From NCBI GenBank assembly GCA_021776795.1, contig JAJFFC010000002.1:1-64000 (forward strand): a stretch of 64,000 nt of DNA, in the 5' to 3' direction. A program made the position numbers and the translations under genes. The stretch's first letter is position 1; every line of letters starts with the position of its first letter. Below are positions 9,103-17,832 of the stretch, one piece after another. The notes beneath the pieces were generated by a model. The model was given only the letters and a program-made list of their open reading frames with translations. It made no database searches and was not told where the DNA came from. This DNA is from Planctomycetota bacterium. Its GTDB lineage: Bacteria; Planctomycetota; UBA1135.

Positions 9103-11205
9103 ATGAAGACTATTTCAACGCGTATTGCAGCACTTGCAATTTTGGGTTTGATACTGGTTGTTTGTTGGCTTCTCATTAGAGATGTTGGGCCAGGAGGAAC
9201 GCTCGTATCTGGCACAAAGGGAACGGAAGGCACGGCAGGTGGGAGCATTGGTGCAAATGTGAGTAACCCCATAGGAACTATTGACAGAGCTTCGGGCGAG
9301 GCGGAAATCCCTTCCGATAATCCAATTTCTGACCAAGATAAACTGAACTTTGCGTCAAGGATTCACATCGGAAGCGTGCCTGTTCCAGGCGCACTTGTGC
9401 GCCACGGTGGCAGCGAGGTAGTCTCAAATGATCAAGGTCAATTTGCATTTTCCAATTTTTCTGCCTGGAGTATGCTCGAGTTCCGCCCACTGGATTCCCC
9501 AAGTGTAATCGAACAGGTGGGTAGATCTTTTAATAGGGAGTATGAGTTGGCTGCAAAAAGCAGAATCGATATTTTTGCAAATGGTAATCCTCCAAGTTTG
9601 TTTGCCGGGCTGCCAGTCTCACTAATGTATTGGCCGGGTCGACCGGGTGCACCAGTTATGCTTGGTGATTCCTTGGTCGAATTATGGGCTGGGCATTTGA
9701 ATGCGGATGGAGAATCCTCTGCAAATGGGATACCAACTCCTTCCTACGGCAATGACGCTTCTTCTCGCTTCTTTGTTCGAATTGCCCTGCCAGATGGCAC
9801 TGAATATTATTCGCCAGTAGTAATTTCGTGGGATCGCAGCCCAGAGGGAGAAGGGGAATGCCTGATGTCTTCGGTCCTCGAAATGGATGTGGCCTTGACA
9901 CCCTCCTTCTTGAAAGTTCTCAGCTCAGTTCAGGCAGAATCATTTCGACCTAAAATTGCATATCGCAGAAATGGCTCTTTTGACTCCCCATGGAGGTTGG
10001 GGAAAGTCGACGAAAACGGCTTGGTGTTGACAGATGGGCCAATCCAATCGCATGGAATGGTCATGGCTTGGATGAGTGAGAAATCATGCTATGGGGCCAA
10101 TGGAGTGGATCTGGGAAGCGGCGGTGGTGGTCAGGAGCTCTCCTTGCCGGCAGGAACGGATTTCGATTTGAGCATTGAATTTTCAAAGGAGAGTGTCCTT
10201 GCCGACCGAGTGAACATTCTCGCTACTAGTATAGCGTGGGACAGTACATTCTCTGGTTCCCTTAATCCCAGCCAGCTGTACTCGGGCCCTGCCGCTCCCG
10301 CATTTTTTGGCTGGACAGCTATTGCTCCCAATGCGGAAAGGAGCATAGGCGGAGGTTGGTTTGGTAATCGAATGGGTACTGCGCTTCGAGCTGACCCCGG
10401 TGGAGCAATTATCTATTTAGGACTTCGTTCTGAACCTGGCCAAGCGCAGCGTGTTGTCTTGCCTGAACTTGGGCTTGTGAATATTCGAATCAATGACGGT
10501 GGGCTAGCCATCGGCAATTCTTCCAAATTGGTTTTTTTGGAAGGTGAAGCACAAGTAGTGCCGTATTATTTTGATTTAGATGGTGGCAATACAACGCAAG
10601 TGGTAGTCCCAACTGGGGAGTACATGTTGTACTTTCAAAATCCAGATGCAGCCCTTCCACTTGGAAAGCATTTCATTGCAGGCGGGGAATCCGAATTAGC
10701 CTTGTCCTTGGTCCCCCAAGAAGAATATCGTCTCCTCGTTACCTATGTGAATTCTTCAATCGGAGCTGGTGCAGATTACTTTGATGGAAAACGGATTACC
10801 CTTACACCTCAGGGTTCTTTTGATTTCATGTCAGAAATAGGCAAAACTCATGTCCTGGAAATAGGTCCAAGGGGAGCTGCGAGGGCAAGTGGTAGCGATG
10901 GAAAGACTGCAAATATCTTCCTTGGCTTCGAAACTGAAATTTCGATAGCAAACCATGACTCAGACTTAAGTATCGAAATTCCATTTGGTCTGGTGCTGAT
11001 TGAGCAGGGATCTCGAGCGCCCTCCCCCGTGATTAGGCGGATAGGAACTAATGGACTACCCGAGAGGGCTGCTGCAGTCGTTGCGTTTGCCGAGGATGGA
11101 TTTTGGAGAGCCAAGTTACCAGTTGGGGATTATCAAATTAAATTTTCTGAGTCCGCATCCCCGATTGATTTTAAAGTATTTCAGGATAGTGAAACGAGGC
11201 TATAG
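9103..11205 (+). CDS. Large exported protein with carboxypeptidase-regulatory-like beta domain
   Basis: A 700-residue protein starting 12 bases after the previous gene. Residues about 8 to 27 form a signal anchor (ALAILGLILVVCWLLI), followed by a Gly/Thr-rich linker. Around residues 85 to 125 the pattern of a small beta-sandwich with VPGALVRHGG and VSNDQGQFAFSN resembles a carboxypeptidase-regulatory (CarboxypepD_reg) domain. The rest is beta-rich with no recognised catalytic motif. Three Cys residues only. The tight spacing implies cotranscription with the C39/DUF1573 gene, and the base composition is shared. Function unknown; it could be a cell-surface structural partner of the other two products. 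Confidence 0.6.
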   Translation: MKTISTRIAALAILGLILVVCWLLIRDVGPGGTLVSGTKGTEGTAGGSIGANVSNPIGTIDRASGEAEIPSDNPISDQDKLNFASRIHIGSVPVPGALVRHGGSEVVSNDQGQFAFSNFSAWSMLEFRPLDSPSVIEQVGRSFNREYELAAKSRIDIFANGNPPSLFAGLPVSLMYWPGRPGAPVMLGDSLVELWAGHLNADGESSANGIPTPSYGNDASSRFFVRIALPDGTEYYSPVVISWDRSPEGEGECLMSSVLEMDVALTPSFLKVLSSVQAESFRPKIAYRRNGSFDSPWRLGKVDENGLVLTDGPIQSHGMVMAWMSEKSCYGANGVDLGSGGGGQELSLPAGTDFDLSIEFSKESVLADRVNILATSIAWDSTFSGSLNPSQLYSGPAAPAFFGWTAIAPNAERSIGGGWFGNRMGTALRADPGGAIIYLGLRSEPGQAQRVVLPELGLVNIRINDGGLAIGNSSKLVFLEGEAQVVPYYFDLDGGNTTQVVVPTGEYMLYFQNPDAALPLGKHFIAGGESELALSLVPQEEYRLLVTYVNSSIGAGADYFDGKRITLTPQGSFDFMSEIGKTHVLEIGPRGAARASGSDGKTANIFLGFETEISIANHDSDLSIEIPFGLVLIEQGSRAPSPVIRRIGTNGLPERAAAVVAFAEDGFWRAKLPVGDYQIKFSESASPIDFKVFQDSETRL

Positions 11206-11285
11206 GGAGGATTGGCCGGGTGCTGTCAGTAATGCAAGCTTGCCAATCAGAATGGCCTTAATCGGGGCCTCTAGTCTGCTATTCA

Positions 11286-11711
11286 TTAACGCGACACGAC
11301 ATCGCGGGCGTCGTCGCGGCTGAAGCAGCTGCCGGTGGAGGGGCCGTACCTGGCGAAGAAGTCTTCTTGGTCGGCAAAGATGAGGACGGTGTTGCCCTCG
11401 ACCTTGGCGGTGCGGGCGGTCTTGTCTTCGAAGTAGCGGCGGAGGAAGGCTTCGTCGGCATCGGAAAGGGGAGTAAAGGAGATGGTGCCGCCTTCGATAT
11501 CCCAATCGCCAACCAGGTTCATATCCGAACCCACGACGCAGCCATGCCAGTTGCAGCGAAACACGCCGTCGGCCTCGAGGGTCAGGCTCAGATTCCAGCC
11601 CAGGCCATCGCCGGAATAGTAGTCGCCAGCTAGGGCGGTTCTTTCCGCATGGTTCACTTGAGGGCCAGCGCAGGCGGCAAGCAGGCAAAGAGCAATCACG
11701 GCGACTTTCAT
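11286..11711 (-). CDS. Small lipoprotein of unknown function
   Basis: The frame can be extended upstream, but the ATG at 11711 gives a clean lipoprotein signal, MKVAVIALCLLAAC, with lipobox LAAC, so it is taken as the start (141 residues). The mature part has alternating beta-strand patterns (LSLTLEADGVFRCNWHGC, GDWDIEGGTISFTPL) typical of a small lipocalin- or META-like barrel, but no family is recognised with certainty. G+C-rich like the flanks, so it lies just outside the A+T-rich islet. It is convergent with the large exported protein gene (80 bases between stops) and divergent from lipA. Confidence 0.6.
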   Translation of the reverse strand: MKVAVIALCLLAACAGPQVNHAERTALAGDYYSGDGLGWNLSLTLEADGVFRCNWHGCVVGSDMNLVGDWDIEGGTISFTPLSDADEAFLRRYFEDKTARTAKVEGNTVLIFADQEDFFARYGPSTGSCFSRDDARDVVSR

Positions 11712-11762
11712 ACCCCGACAACGATACCAACAGGTCATTCTTGGGGGATTTTGCGCTAATAA

Positions 11763-11782
11763 ATTCGGCAAAATTGCCGAAT
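11763..11782. promoter_or_regulatory. 20-base palindrome upstream of lipA, candidate operator
   Basis: Perfect 9-base arms around a central AA: ATTCGGCAA-AA-TTGCCGAAT. It lies in the 139-base divergent region between the small lipoprotein gene and lipA, about 31 bases before a consensus -10 box. A palindrome of this size in a short divergent region is typical of a dimeric regulator site; the regulator is unknown. With no T-tract it is an unlikely terminator. Confidence 0.5.
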
Positions 11783-11813
11783 GTGTTTCCCGGGGATTTC
11801 GGCCTCGCTCAAC

Positions 11814-11819
11814 TATAAT
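11814..11819 (+). promoter_or_regulatory. Consensus -10 box for the lipA/2-oxoacid dehydrogenase operon
   Basis: TATAAT, a perfect -10 hexamer, 32 bases before the TTG start of lipA. No good -35 hexamer is found at 15-19 bases upstream (the sequence there is G+C-rich), which would fit an activator-dependent promoter using the palindrome at 11763-11782. Confidence 0.45.
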
Positions 11820-11850
11820 CTGCGCTTCATCGTTCCCTGAACTGCCTCTT

Positions 11851-12777
11851 TTGACGACCAAACCGAAACCCTCCTGGCTGAAAATGCGCCTCCCGACCGG
11901 GGAGACCACAGCCGCTCTGCGCGATTCCCTGCGCAAAAGGAGCCTGTTTACGGTGTGCGAAGAGGCGCGCTGCCCCAATCTCGGCGAATGCTGGGCCGAT
12001 GGCACCGCCACCATCATGATTATGGGCGACACCTGCACCCGCGGCTGTCGTTTCTGTGCTGTGAAGACCGGAAATCCGCGGGGCTGGCTCGACCACGACG
12101 AGCCGCGCAAGGTTGCCGAGTCGGCGAGCATCCCTTCGCTGCGCTACATCGTCCTGACCAGCGTCGACCGCGACGATCTCGAAGACTTCGGCGCCGAGCA
12201 CTACGCCGCGACCATCCGTGCGCTCAAGGCCAAGCGCCCCGAGCTGCTGGTCGAAGCCCTCACCCCAGATTTCCAGGGCCGCGATTCCTGCATTCACACC
12301 CTGTGCGACAGCGGGGTCGATGTCTTCGCCCACAACATCGAAACCGTCGAGCGCCTGCACCGCACCGTCCGCGATGTGCGCGCCAAGTACGACCAAACCC
12401 TGGCCGTGCTCGCGGAAGCCAAGCGCTACCGCCCCTCCGTGGTGACCAAGTCCTCGATCATGCTCGGCCTCGGCGAGACTGATCAGGAAATCCGCACCAC
12501 CATGGCCGATCTGCGCCAAGCCGGCGTCGACATCCTCACCCTCGGCCAGTACCTCCAACCCACCAAGCGTCACCTCACGGTCGAAGCCTATGTCACTCCC
12601 GAAGCTTTCGACCAATGGAAGGTCGTCGCCGAAGAGGAATATGGTTTCGCCTACTGCGCCTCCGGTCCTTTGGTCCGCTCTTCGTACAAAGCTGCGGAGA
12701 ACTTCCTGCTCAGCCGCCTCGGCGGGCAGCAGGCGGAGCAAACTTTGGCCGACGGCGCCGGCGTCATGGTGGTGTAA
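11851..12777 (+). CDS. lipA: Lipoyl synthase
   Basis: Radical SAM enzyme that inserts two sulfurs into octanoyl groups on lipoyl domains. Of 308 residues, both iron-sulfur clusters are complete: the auxiliary cluster Cys36, Cys41, Cys47 (CEEARCPNLGEC) and the SAM cluster Cys62, Cys66, Cys69 (CTRGCRFC). The conserved C-terminal RSSY serine ligand is present (VRSSYKA). The start is a TTG at 11851; the protein then reads TTKPKPSWLKMRLP, the normal LipA beginning, and no ATG fits. It leads an operon with E1alpha, E1beta, E2 and a second E1alpha, so the enzyme is made together with its E2 substrate. Partner octanoyltransferase lipB is at 60219. Confidence 0.96.
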   Translation: MTTKPKPSWLKMRLPTGETTAALRDSLRKRSLFTVCEEARCPNLGECWADGTATIMIMGDTCTRGCRFCAVKTGNPRGWLDHDEPRKVAESASIPSLRYIVLTSVDRDDLEDFGAEHYAATIRALKAKRPELLVEALTPDFQGRDSCIHTLCDSGVDVFAHNIETVERLHRTVRDVRAKYDQTLAVLAEAKRYRPSVVTKSSIMLGLGETDQEIRTTMADLRQAGVDILTLGQYLQPTKRHLTVEAYVTPEAFDQWKVVAEEEYGFAYCASGPLVRSSYKAAENFLLSRLGGQQAEQTLADGAGVMVV

Positions 12778-12792
12778 GTCACGTTCCTCAAC

Positions 12793-13908
12793 ATGAGCGA
12801 CACTCTGCAAATCATCGACGAGTCCGGCAAAAAGGTCGGCAAGGCCCCGCGCCTCAAGCGCGAGACGCTCTTGCGCATGTACCGGGCCATCGTCAGTACC
12901 CGCTCCTTCGACGATCGCTGCATGAAACTGCAGCGCACGGGGCGCATCGGCTTCTCGATCCCGAACAAGGGTGTCGAAGCGACTTCCGTTGGCGCCGCCG
13001 CCGCGCTCGATGCCGCGCAAGATTGGATTGCGCCGCATTACCGCGACTTCGCCATGATGTTCTACCTGGGCATCGATGTGAACGGCATGTTCGACAACAT
13101 GTTTGGCAACGCCGATGACAATGCCGTCGGCCGCCAGATGCCGGTGCACTTCAGCTTCCGCGACCCGGTCAACTGGTTGTCGATTAGCTCGCCGCTCGGT
13201 ACCCAAATCCCGCAAGCGGTTGGCGTGGCCATGGCCATGAAGCAGCGTGGTGAAAAGGGCATTGCCCTGACCACCTTCGGCGACGGTTCCACCAGCACCT
13301 TGGGTTTCCACTCCGGCCTCAACTTTGCCGGTGTCTTTGGTAGTCCGGTGGTGTTTCTGTGCCAGAACAACCAGTGGGCGATTAGCTGCCCCAGCGAAGA
13401 GCAAACCGCTTCCGAAAGTTACGCCATCAAGGGCGAGGCTTACGGCATTCCTGGCATCAAGGTCGATGGCAACGATGTGCTTGCGGTCTACCGCGTGGTC
13501 AGTGAAGCGGTGAAGCGCGCGCGCGCGGGCGAGGGCCCGACGCTGATTGAAGCCGTGACCTTCCGCATGGGTGGTCACTCCACTTCCGATGACCCTTCAC
13601 GCTACGTCGAACAAAGCGAGTTCGACGCTTGGGAAAAGCGCGACCCGCTGTTCCGTTTCGAAACGTGGTTGAAGAGTGAAGGCCACCTAGATGACGAGAA
13701 AATTGCCGCCATCCGCGCCGAAACCGACGCCGAAATGATGGCTGCCGCCAAGGCCGCCGAAGCCAAGCCGCGTCCGAAGCTTGGCACCATCTTTAGCGAT
13801 GTCTGGGAACAGATGCCGCCACACCTCGATGCACAAATGAATGCGTGCATCAGCCACTTTGCCGAGCGCGACGAAGCCGTCGACGAAAAAGGAGAATTCC
13901 CCCTGTGA
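12793..13908 (+). CDS. 2-oxoacid dehydrogenase E1 alpha subunit (pyruvate or branched-chain type)
   Basis: Thiamine-diphosphate-dependent decarboxylating subunit, 371 residues, cytoplasmic. The ThDP-binding motif starts GDGSTSTLGFHSG and ends at the Asn pair QNNQWAIS; the phosphorylation-loop-like region YRMGGHSTSDDPSRY is written FRMGGHSTSDDPSRY here. Sequence style (GRIGFSIPNKGVEA, QMPVHFS) is closest to the two-component E1 of branched-chain or pyruvate dehydrogenases. It starts 15 bases after lipA and its TGA overlaps the GTG of E1beta. The substrate (pyruvate versus branched-chain 2-oxoacids) cannot be settled by eye; no separate single-chain AceE-type E1 is present in the window. Confidence 0.9.
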   Translation: MSDTLQIIDESGKKVGKAPRLKRETLLRMYRAIVSTRSFDDRCMKLQRTGRIGFSIPNKGVEATSVGAAAALDAAQDWIAPHYRDFAMMFYLGIDVNGMFDNMFGNADDNAVGRQMPVHFSFRDPVNWLSISSPLGTQIPQAVGVAMAMKQRGEKGIALTTFGDGSTSTLGFHSGLNFAGVFGSPVVFLCQNNQWAISCPSEEQTASESYAIKGEAYGIPGIKVDGNDVLAVYRVVSEAVKRARAGEGPTLIEAVTFRMGGHSTSDDPSRYVEQSEFDAWEKRDPLFRFETWLKSEGHLDDEKIAAIRAETDAEMMAAAKAAEAKPRPKLGTIFSDVWEQMPPHLDAQMNACISHFAERDEAVDEKGEFPL

Positions 13909-14882
13909 GCGAACTCACCATGGTCCAAGCCGTCAATGACGGCCTCCGCACCATCATGAAGGAAGACGAGTCTGTCCTCGTGATGGGTGAAGACGTCGGC
14001 CCCAAAGGCGGCGTGTTTCTGGCAACGGAAAACCTCACCAAGGAATTCGGAAAGGAGCGTTGCTTCGATACGCCGCTTTCCGAAGACGGCATCATTGGTG
14101 TCGGCGTCGGCCTGGCCATGAATGGCATGAAGCCGGTGTGTGAGATTCAGTTCCAGGATTTCATCTACCCGGCCTTCGACCAGATTGTGTCCGAGGCGGC
14201 CAAGATGCGTTATCGCTCCGGTGGCCAATACACCGTGCCGATGACCATCCGCACGCCTTATGGCGGCGGCATTCGCGGTGGTCTGTATCACTCCCAATCC
14301 GGCGAAGCGTACTTTGCGCACACCGCGGGTTTGAAGGTGGTGATTCCGAGCACTCCATACGATGCCAAAGGCCTGTTGATTTCGAGCATCATGGATCCGG
14401 ACCCGGTCATGTTCTTCGAACCGAAAGCGCTGTATCGCGCCGGCCGCGAAGAAGTGCCCGAAGGCATGTACACCGTCGACCTATCTAAGGTGCGTGAAGT
14501 CACCCAAGGTGGCGACGCGGTGGTCTTCTGTTACGGCGCAATGGTTCCGGTTTGCACCGAAGCGGCGCGCCGGATTAAGGAGTCGCGCAACAAAGACATT
14601 CGCGTGATTGATTTACGCACTCTCATGCCGCTCGACGAAGAAGCGGTCCTGCAAGCCGCGCGCGACTGCGGTCGTGTGGTCATGGTTCACGAAGCGCCAC
14701 GCTTCTGTGGATACGGTTCCGAAATCTCGGCGCTGATTGCCGAGAACGCGATCGAATACATGGAGGCGCCAATCAAGCGCGTCACCGGTTTCGACACTCC
14801 CTTCCCCAACACCCTCGAGAATTACTACCTTCCCGATGCGCGCCGTGTGTTCGACGCGATCGAAGAGGTGCTCGACTTTTAG
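13905..14882 (+). CDS. 2-oxoacid dehydrogenase E1 beta subunit
   Basis: 325 residues, partner of E1alpha in the alpha2-beta2 decarboxylase. The GTG at 13905 is chosen because it overlaps the E1alpha stop (GTGA), has the ribosome site AGGAG about 9 bases upstream, and gives the family beginning SELTMVQAVNDGL; the longer upstream frame is spurious Arg-rich sequence. Family motifs: VLVMGEDVGPKGGVF, CEIQFQDFIYPAFDQI, and the transketolase C-terminal domain with VIDLRTLMPLDEEAV. The product shares its ThDP site with the alpha subunit. The operon contains one beta but two alpha genes. Confidence 0.93.
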   Translation: MSELTMVQAVNDGLRTIMKEDESVLVMGEDVGPKGGVFLATENLTKEFGKERCFDTPLSEDGIIGVGVGLAMNGMKPVCEIQFQDFIYPAFDQIVSEAAKMRYRSGGQYTVPMTIRTPYGGGIRGGLYHSQSGEAYFAHTAGLKVVIPSTPYDAKGLLISSIMDPDPVMFFEPKALYRAGREEVPEGMYTVDLSKVREVTQGGDAVVFCYGAMVPVCTEAARRIKESRNKDIRVIDLRTLMPLDEEAVLQAARDCGRVVMVHEAPRFCGYGSEISALIAENAIEYMEAPIKRVTGFDTPFPNTLENYYLPDARRVFDAIEEVLDF

Positions 14883-14909
14883 CCCTAGCCGTTCAGCAAA
14901 CCTTTAGAC

Positions 14910-16586
14910 ATGAGTGCACTCGAGTTCAAACTGCCGGATATCGGCGAAGGCGTCCACGAAGGTGAGATCGTGCGTTGGATTGTGGCCGAAGGGGCCGCGG
15001 TTCAAGAGGACGAGCCTGTGGTCGAGGTCATGACCGACAAGGCCACGGTCGAAATCCCCGCGCCCGCAAGCGGAACCATTTCCAAGCATCTTTACGGCGA
15101 GGGCGATGTCGCCAACGTCGGCGATGTGATCTTTGTGTTGGATCAAGGTGGTGGAGGAGCAGCTGCTCCGGCCGCACCTGCCGCCGAGGCTGCTCCGGCT
15201 GCGGCCGAGGCCGCACCGTCACCGGCACCAGCAGCTGTCGCCGCACCACCTGCGCCCGCAGCTGGCGGTGGCACCTTGGAGTTCAAGTTGCCCGACATCG
15301 GCGAAGGTGTCCACGAAGGCGAGATCGTGCGTTGGATTGTTGCCGAAGGTGGCAGCGTTCAGGAAGACGATCCTGTCGTCGAAGTCATGACCGACAAGGC
15401 CACCGTGGAAATCCCTGCGCCGGCTTCAGGCACAGTGGCTAAGACTTTGGTCGCCGAGGGTGAAGTCGCCAACGTTGGCGATGTCATCTTTGTGTTGGCA
15501 ACTAGTGGCGGTGGCGCGGCTCCGGCTGCTGCTGCCCCTGCAGCTCCGGTGGCGGCTCCTGCCAGCAATGGCGCCGCACCTGCGGTTGCAGCTCCTGCCG
15601 CAGCAGTTGCGGTTCAGCCTGCAGACCCCAACCGTAAGGTTCTGGCTGCTCCAGCCACGCGCCGCTTGGCGCGGGAGTTGGATGTGGACCTGAGCACAGT
15701 CGCCGGCAGCGGGCCGAAAGGCCGCGTCAAGCCCGAAGACGTGCGCGCGGCATCGGCAGCTCCTGCTGCTCCCGCCGCCGCGCCTGCCTCCGCTCCAGCG
15801 CCAAGTGCGGCACCTGCTGCCGCTCCTGCTGCGCCGGCCGCCGAAGCTCCCGCCGCCGCCTTGCCGAACTTCCCACAAATCATGGGTTCGCGCGAAGTCG
15901 AAGAGGTGCCGTTCCGCGGCATTCGTCGCAAGACCGCCGAGGCTATGACCCGTTCGAAGTTCACGGCCACGCACTTCAGCCTGATTGAGGAGGTCGATTG
16001 CACCGACATGGTCGAGGCGCGCAACACCGCGAAGAAGGTCGGCGAGCGTTACGGCGTCAAGGTCACCTACATGGGTTACATCATGAAGGCCACAGCCATC
16101 GCGCTGCAGGAATTCCCGCAGCTCAACGCCGAACTCGATGAAGAGCGTGGTGTAATCAAGGTCAAGAAGTACGTGAACCTGGGCATTGCGGTGGACACGC
16201 CGAATGGCCTAGTGGTGCCGGCAGTCAAAGATGCCAACCTCAAGAGCATTTTGCAGTTGTCCGCCGACTTGATGGACATTGCGAACCGCGCACGCACCGG
16301 CAAGCTCAAGCCAGATGACTTCGCCGATAGCACCTTCAGCATCAGCAATGCCGGCAACATCGGCGGTGTGCTCGCCACCCCGATCATCAACTTCCCGGAA
16401 GTGGCCATCATGGGTGTGCATGTCATGCGCAAGATGCCTCGCTGCGTCGGCGATGACATTGTCGCGCGCCAGGTCATGAACTTGTCGATTAGCATTGACC
16501 ACCGCCTGGTCGATGGCGCTGACGGCGCGCGCTTCATGGTGCGTGTGCGTGAGTTGCTCGAAGACCCAAGCCTGATGCTTCTGTAA
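14910..16586 (+). CDS. Dihydrolipoamide acyltransferase E2 with two lipoyl domains
   Basis: The E2 core of the 2-oxoacid dehydrogenase complex, 558 residues. Order: lipoyl domain 1 (about 3-78, lipoyl Lys44 in MTDKATVE), Ala/Pro linker, lipoyl domain 2 (about 122-197, Lys163, same motif), second Ala/Pro linker, peripheral subunit-binding domain (about 245-280, VLAAPATRRLARELDVDL and GSGPKGRVKPEDV), third Ala/Pro linker, catalytic chloramphenicol-acetyltransferase-like domain (about 325-558) with the active-site HRLVDG near residues 531-536. It is the substrate of LipA/LipB and binds the E3 encoded at 58803. The two lipoyl domains are nearly identical, pointing to a recent duplication. Confidence 0.95.
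   Translation: MSALEFKLPDIGEGVHEGEIVRWIVAEGAAVQEDEPVVEVMTDKATVEIPAPASGTISKHLYGEGDVANVGDVIFVLDQGGGGAAAPAAPAAEAAPAAAEAAPSPAPAAVAAPPAPAAGGGTLEFKLPDIGEGVHEGEIVRWIVAEGGSVQEDDPVVEVMTDKATVEIPAPASGTVAKTLVAEGEVANVGDVIFVLATSGGGAAPAAAAPAAPVAAPASNGAAPAVAAPAAAVAVQPADPNRKVLAAPATRRLARELDVDLSTVAGSGPKGRVKPEDVRAASAAPAAPAAAPASAPAPSAAPAAAPAAPAAEAPAAALPNFPQIMGSREVEEVPFRGIRRKTAEAMTRSKFTATHFSLIEEVDCTDMVEARNTAKKVGERYGVKVTYMGYIMKATAIALQEFPQLNAELDEERGVIKVKKYVNLGIAVDTPNGLVVPAVKDANLKSILQLSADLMDIANRARTGKLKPDDFADSTFSISNAGNIGGVLATPIINFPEVAIMGVHVMRKMPRCVGDDIVARQVMNLSISIDHRLVDGADGARFMVRVRELLEDPSLMLL
14922..15509 (+). repeat. In-gene tandem duplication encoding the two lipoyl domains
   Basis: The segments 14922-15140 and 15279-15497 encode domains that match at about four residues in five, offset by exactly 119 codons, separated by an Ala/Pro-rich linker. 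Many stretches, such as the VHEGEIVRWIVAEG and VVEVMTDKATVEIPAP parts, are identical. Multi-lipoyl E2 proteins are known; the closeness of the copies is what stands out. Confidence 0.8.
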
Positions 16587-16594
16587 AGAGAAAC

Positions 16595-17743
16595 ATGAGC
16601 GACATTCGCGTACTCGAACCGGAAGGCGTTTCCCTGGTCAAGGTGATGCGCGAGGACGGTCGTGGATTACGCAAAGGCACCAAGGGCCCACTGCCGAATG
16701 ACGAAACGCTGTTGAGCATCCATCGCGCGATGTTGACCACGCGTTTGATGGATGACCGCATGCTCAAGTTGCAACGTCAGGGTCGCGTGGCTTTTGTCGG
16801 TTCTTCCACCGGACAAGAGGCCGCGATTCACGCCTCTGCTGCCGCCTTTGGTGCCGAAGATTGGATTTTCTCCGCCCTGCGCGAAGGTGGGGTGACCATC
16901 CAACGTGGCATGCCGATTCGCGAGTATGTCGCGCATATGTTTGGCAACGCCGAGGACACGGCGAAGGGGAGGCAAATGCCGAACCACTTCCAGTGCAAAG
17001 ATGTCAACTTCCCGTCATGGTCGAGCGTGCTCGGTACCCAGCTGCCGCATGCGGTGGGGGCAGCCGTCGCCATGAAGCGGCGCGGCGAAAAGAGCGTGAC
17101 TTGCGCGTACTCCGGGGATGGCGCAACTTCGAGTTGCGGCTTTCACAGCGCCATGAACTTTGCCGCAGTCATGAAAGCACCGGTGGTGTTCGTGGTGATT
17201 GACAATGGCTGGGCGATTTCGGTACCGAGTGCCGAACAAACCGCAGCCAAGAGTTATGGCACCAAAGCGGTGGCTTACGGCATGCCTGGTGTCGACGTCG
17301 ATGGCAACGATGTCATCGCTGTGTGGCAGACGGTACGCGAAGCGGTCGAGCGCGCCCGCGCCGGCGAAGGCCCCACGCTGTTGAACCTGCGCTCCTATCG
17401 CATGGGCGGCCACTCCAGCTCCGACGACCCCACCCGCTACCGCGCCGACGAGGAAGTCGAGTACTGGGCGAAGCGTGACCCACTCACCCGAGTCGAGGCT
17501 TACCTCGCCAAACAGGGTTTGCTGCAGCAGGCCGCACGCGAAACCATGGCCGAAGAAATCACCGAAGCCATCGCCGAGGCCGTGACCCACGCCGAAACGG
17601 TGGGTCCGCCTGCCTTAGAAACCCTGGTCGAAGATGTTTTTGCGGTTCCGCCCAAGCACTTATCGAAGCAAGTGGTCGAAGCGCTGCGTATCGTCGCTGA
17701 ACAGGGCGAAGCCGACCGCGTTCAAGGCGCCTTTCCGCTTTAG
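16595..17743 (+). CDS. Second 2-oxoacid dehydrogenase E1 alpha paralogue
   Basis: A 382-residue E1alpha homologue 8 bases after the E2 gene. The ThDP motif begins SGDGATSSCGFHS and ends with IDNGWAIS, so an Asp-Asn pair replaces the Asn-Asn of the first copy. The GRVAFVGSSTGQEA and YRMGGHSSSDDPTRY stretches are normal. It differs widely from the E1alpha at 12793, so this is an old paralogue rather than a recent copy. With only one E1beta in the operon, the two alpha subunits may share it and give alternative substrate ranges, or this one may pair with a beta encoded elsewhere. It ends the operon; 89 bases separate it from the first FG-GAP lipoprotein. Confidence 0.88.
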   Translation: MSDIRVLEPEGVSLVKVMREDGRGLRKGTKGPLPNDETLLSIHRAMLTTRLMDDRMLKLQRQGRVAFVGSSTGQEAAIHASAAAFGAEDWIFSALREGGVTIQRGMPIREYVAHMFGNAEDTAKGRQMPNHFQCKDVNFPSWSSVLGTQLPHAVGAAVAMKRRGEKSVTCAYSGDGATSSCGFHSAMNFAAVMKAPVVFVVIDNGWAISVPSAEQTAAKSYGTKAVAYGMPGVDVDGNDVIAVWQTVREAVERARAGEGPTLLNLRSYRMGGHSSSDDPTRYRADEEVEYWAKRDPLTRVEAYLAKQGLLQQAARETMAEEITEAIAEAVTHAETVGPPALETLVEDVFAVPPKHLSKQVVEALRIVAEQGEADRVQGAFPL

Positions 17744-17832
17744 GCGGCAGGTCTGGTTTTCGTCACACCCGATTCGAGGTAAACTAATCGCACTTTGTGC
17801 TGGCGTGAGGCACATTACCCCCCAACGCTGTT

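Noticed and set aside
11827-13578. 583-codon open frame on the minus strand opposite lipA and E1alpha
   Set aside because: It lies wholly over well-supported genes; long antisense frames arise here from high G+C codon bias.
15145-15900. Ala/Pro-rich coding repeats as a possible CRISPR or satellite array
   Set aside because: They are flexible linkers of E2 with irregular units, with no spacer structure.
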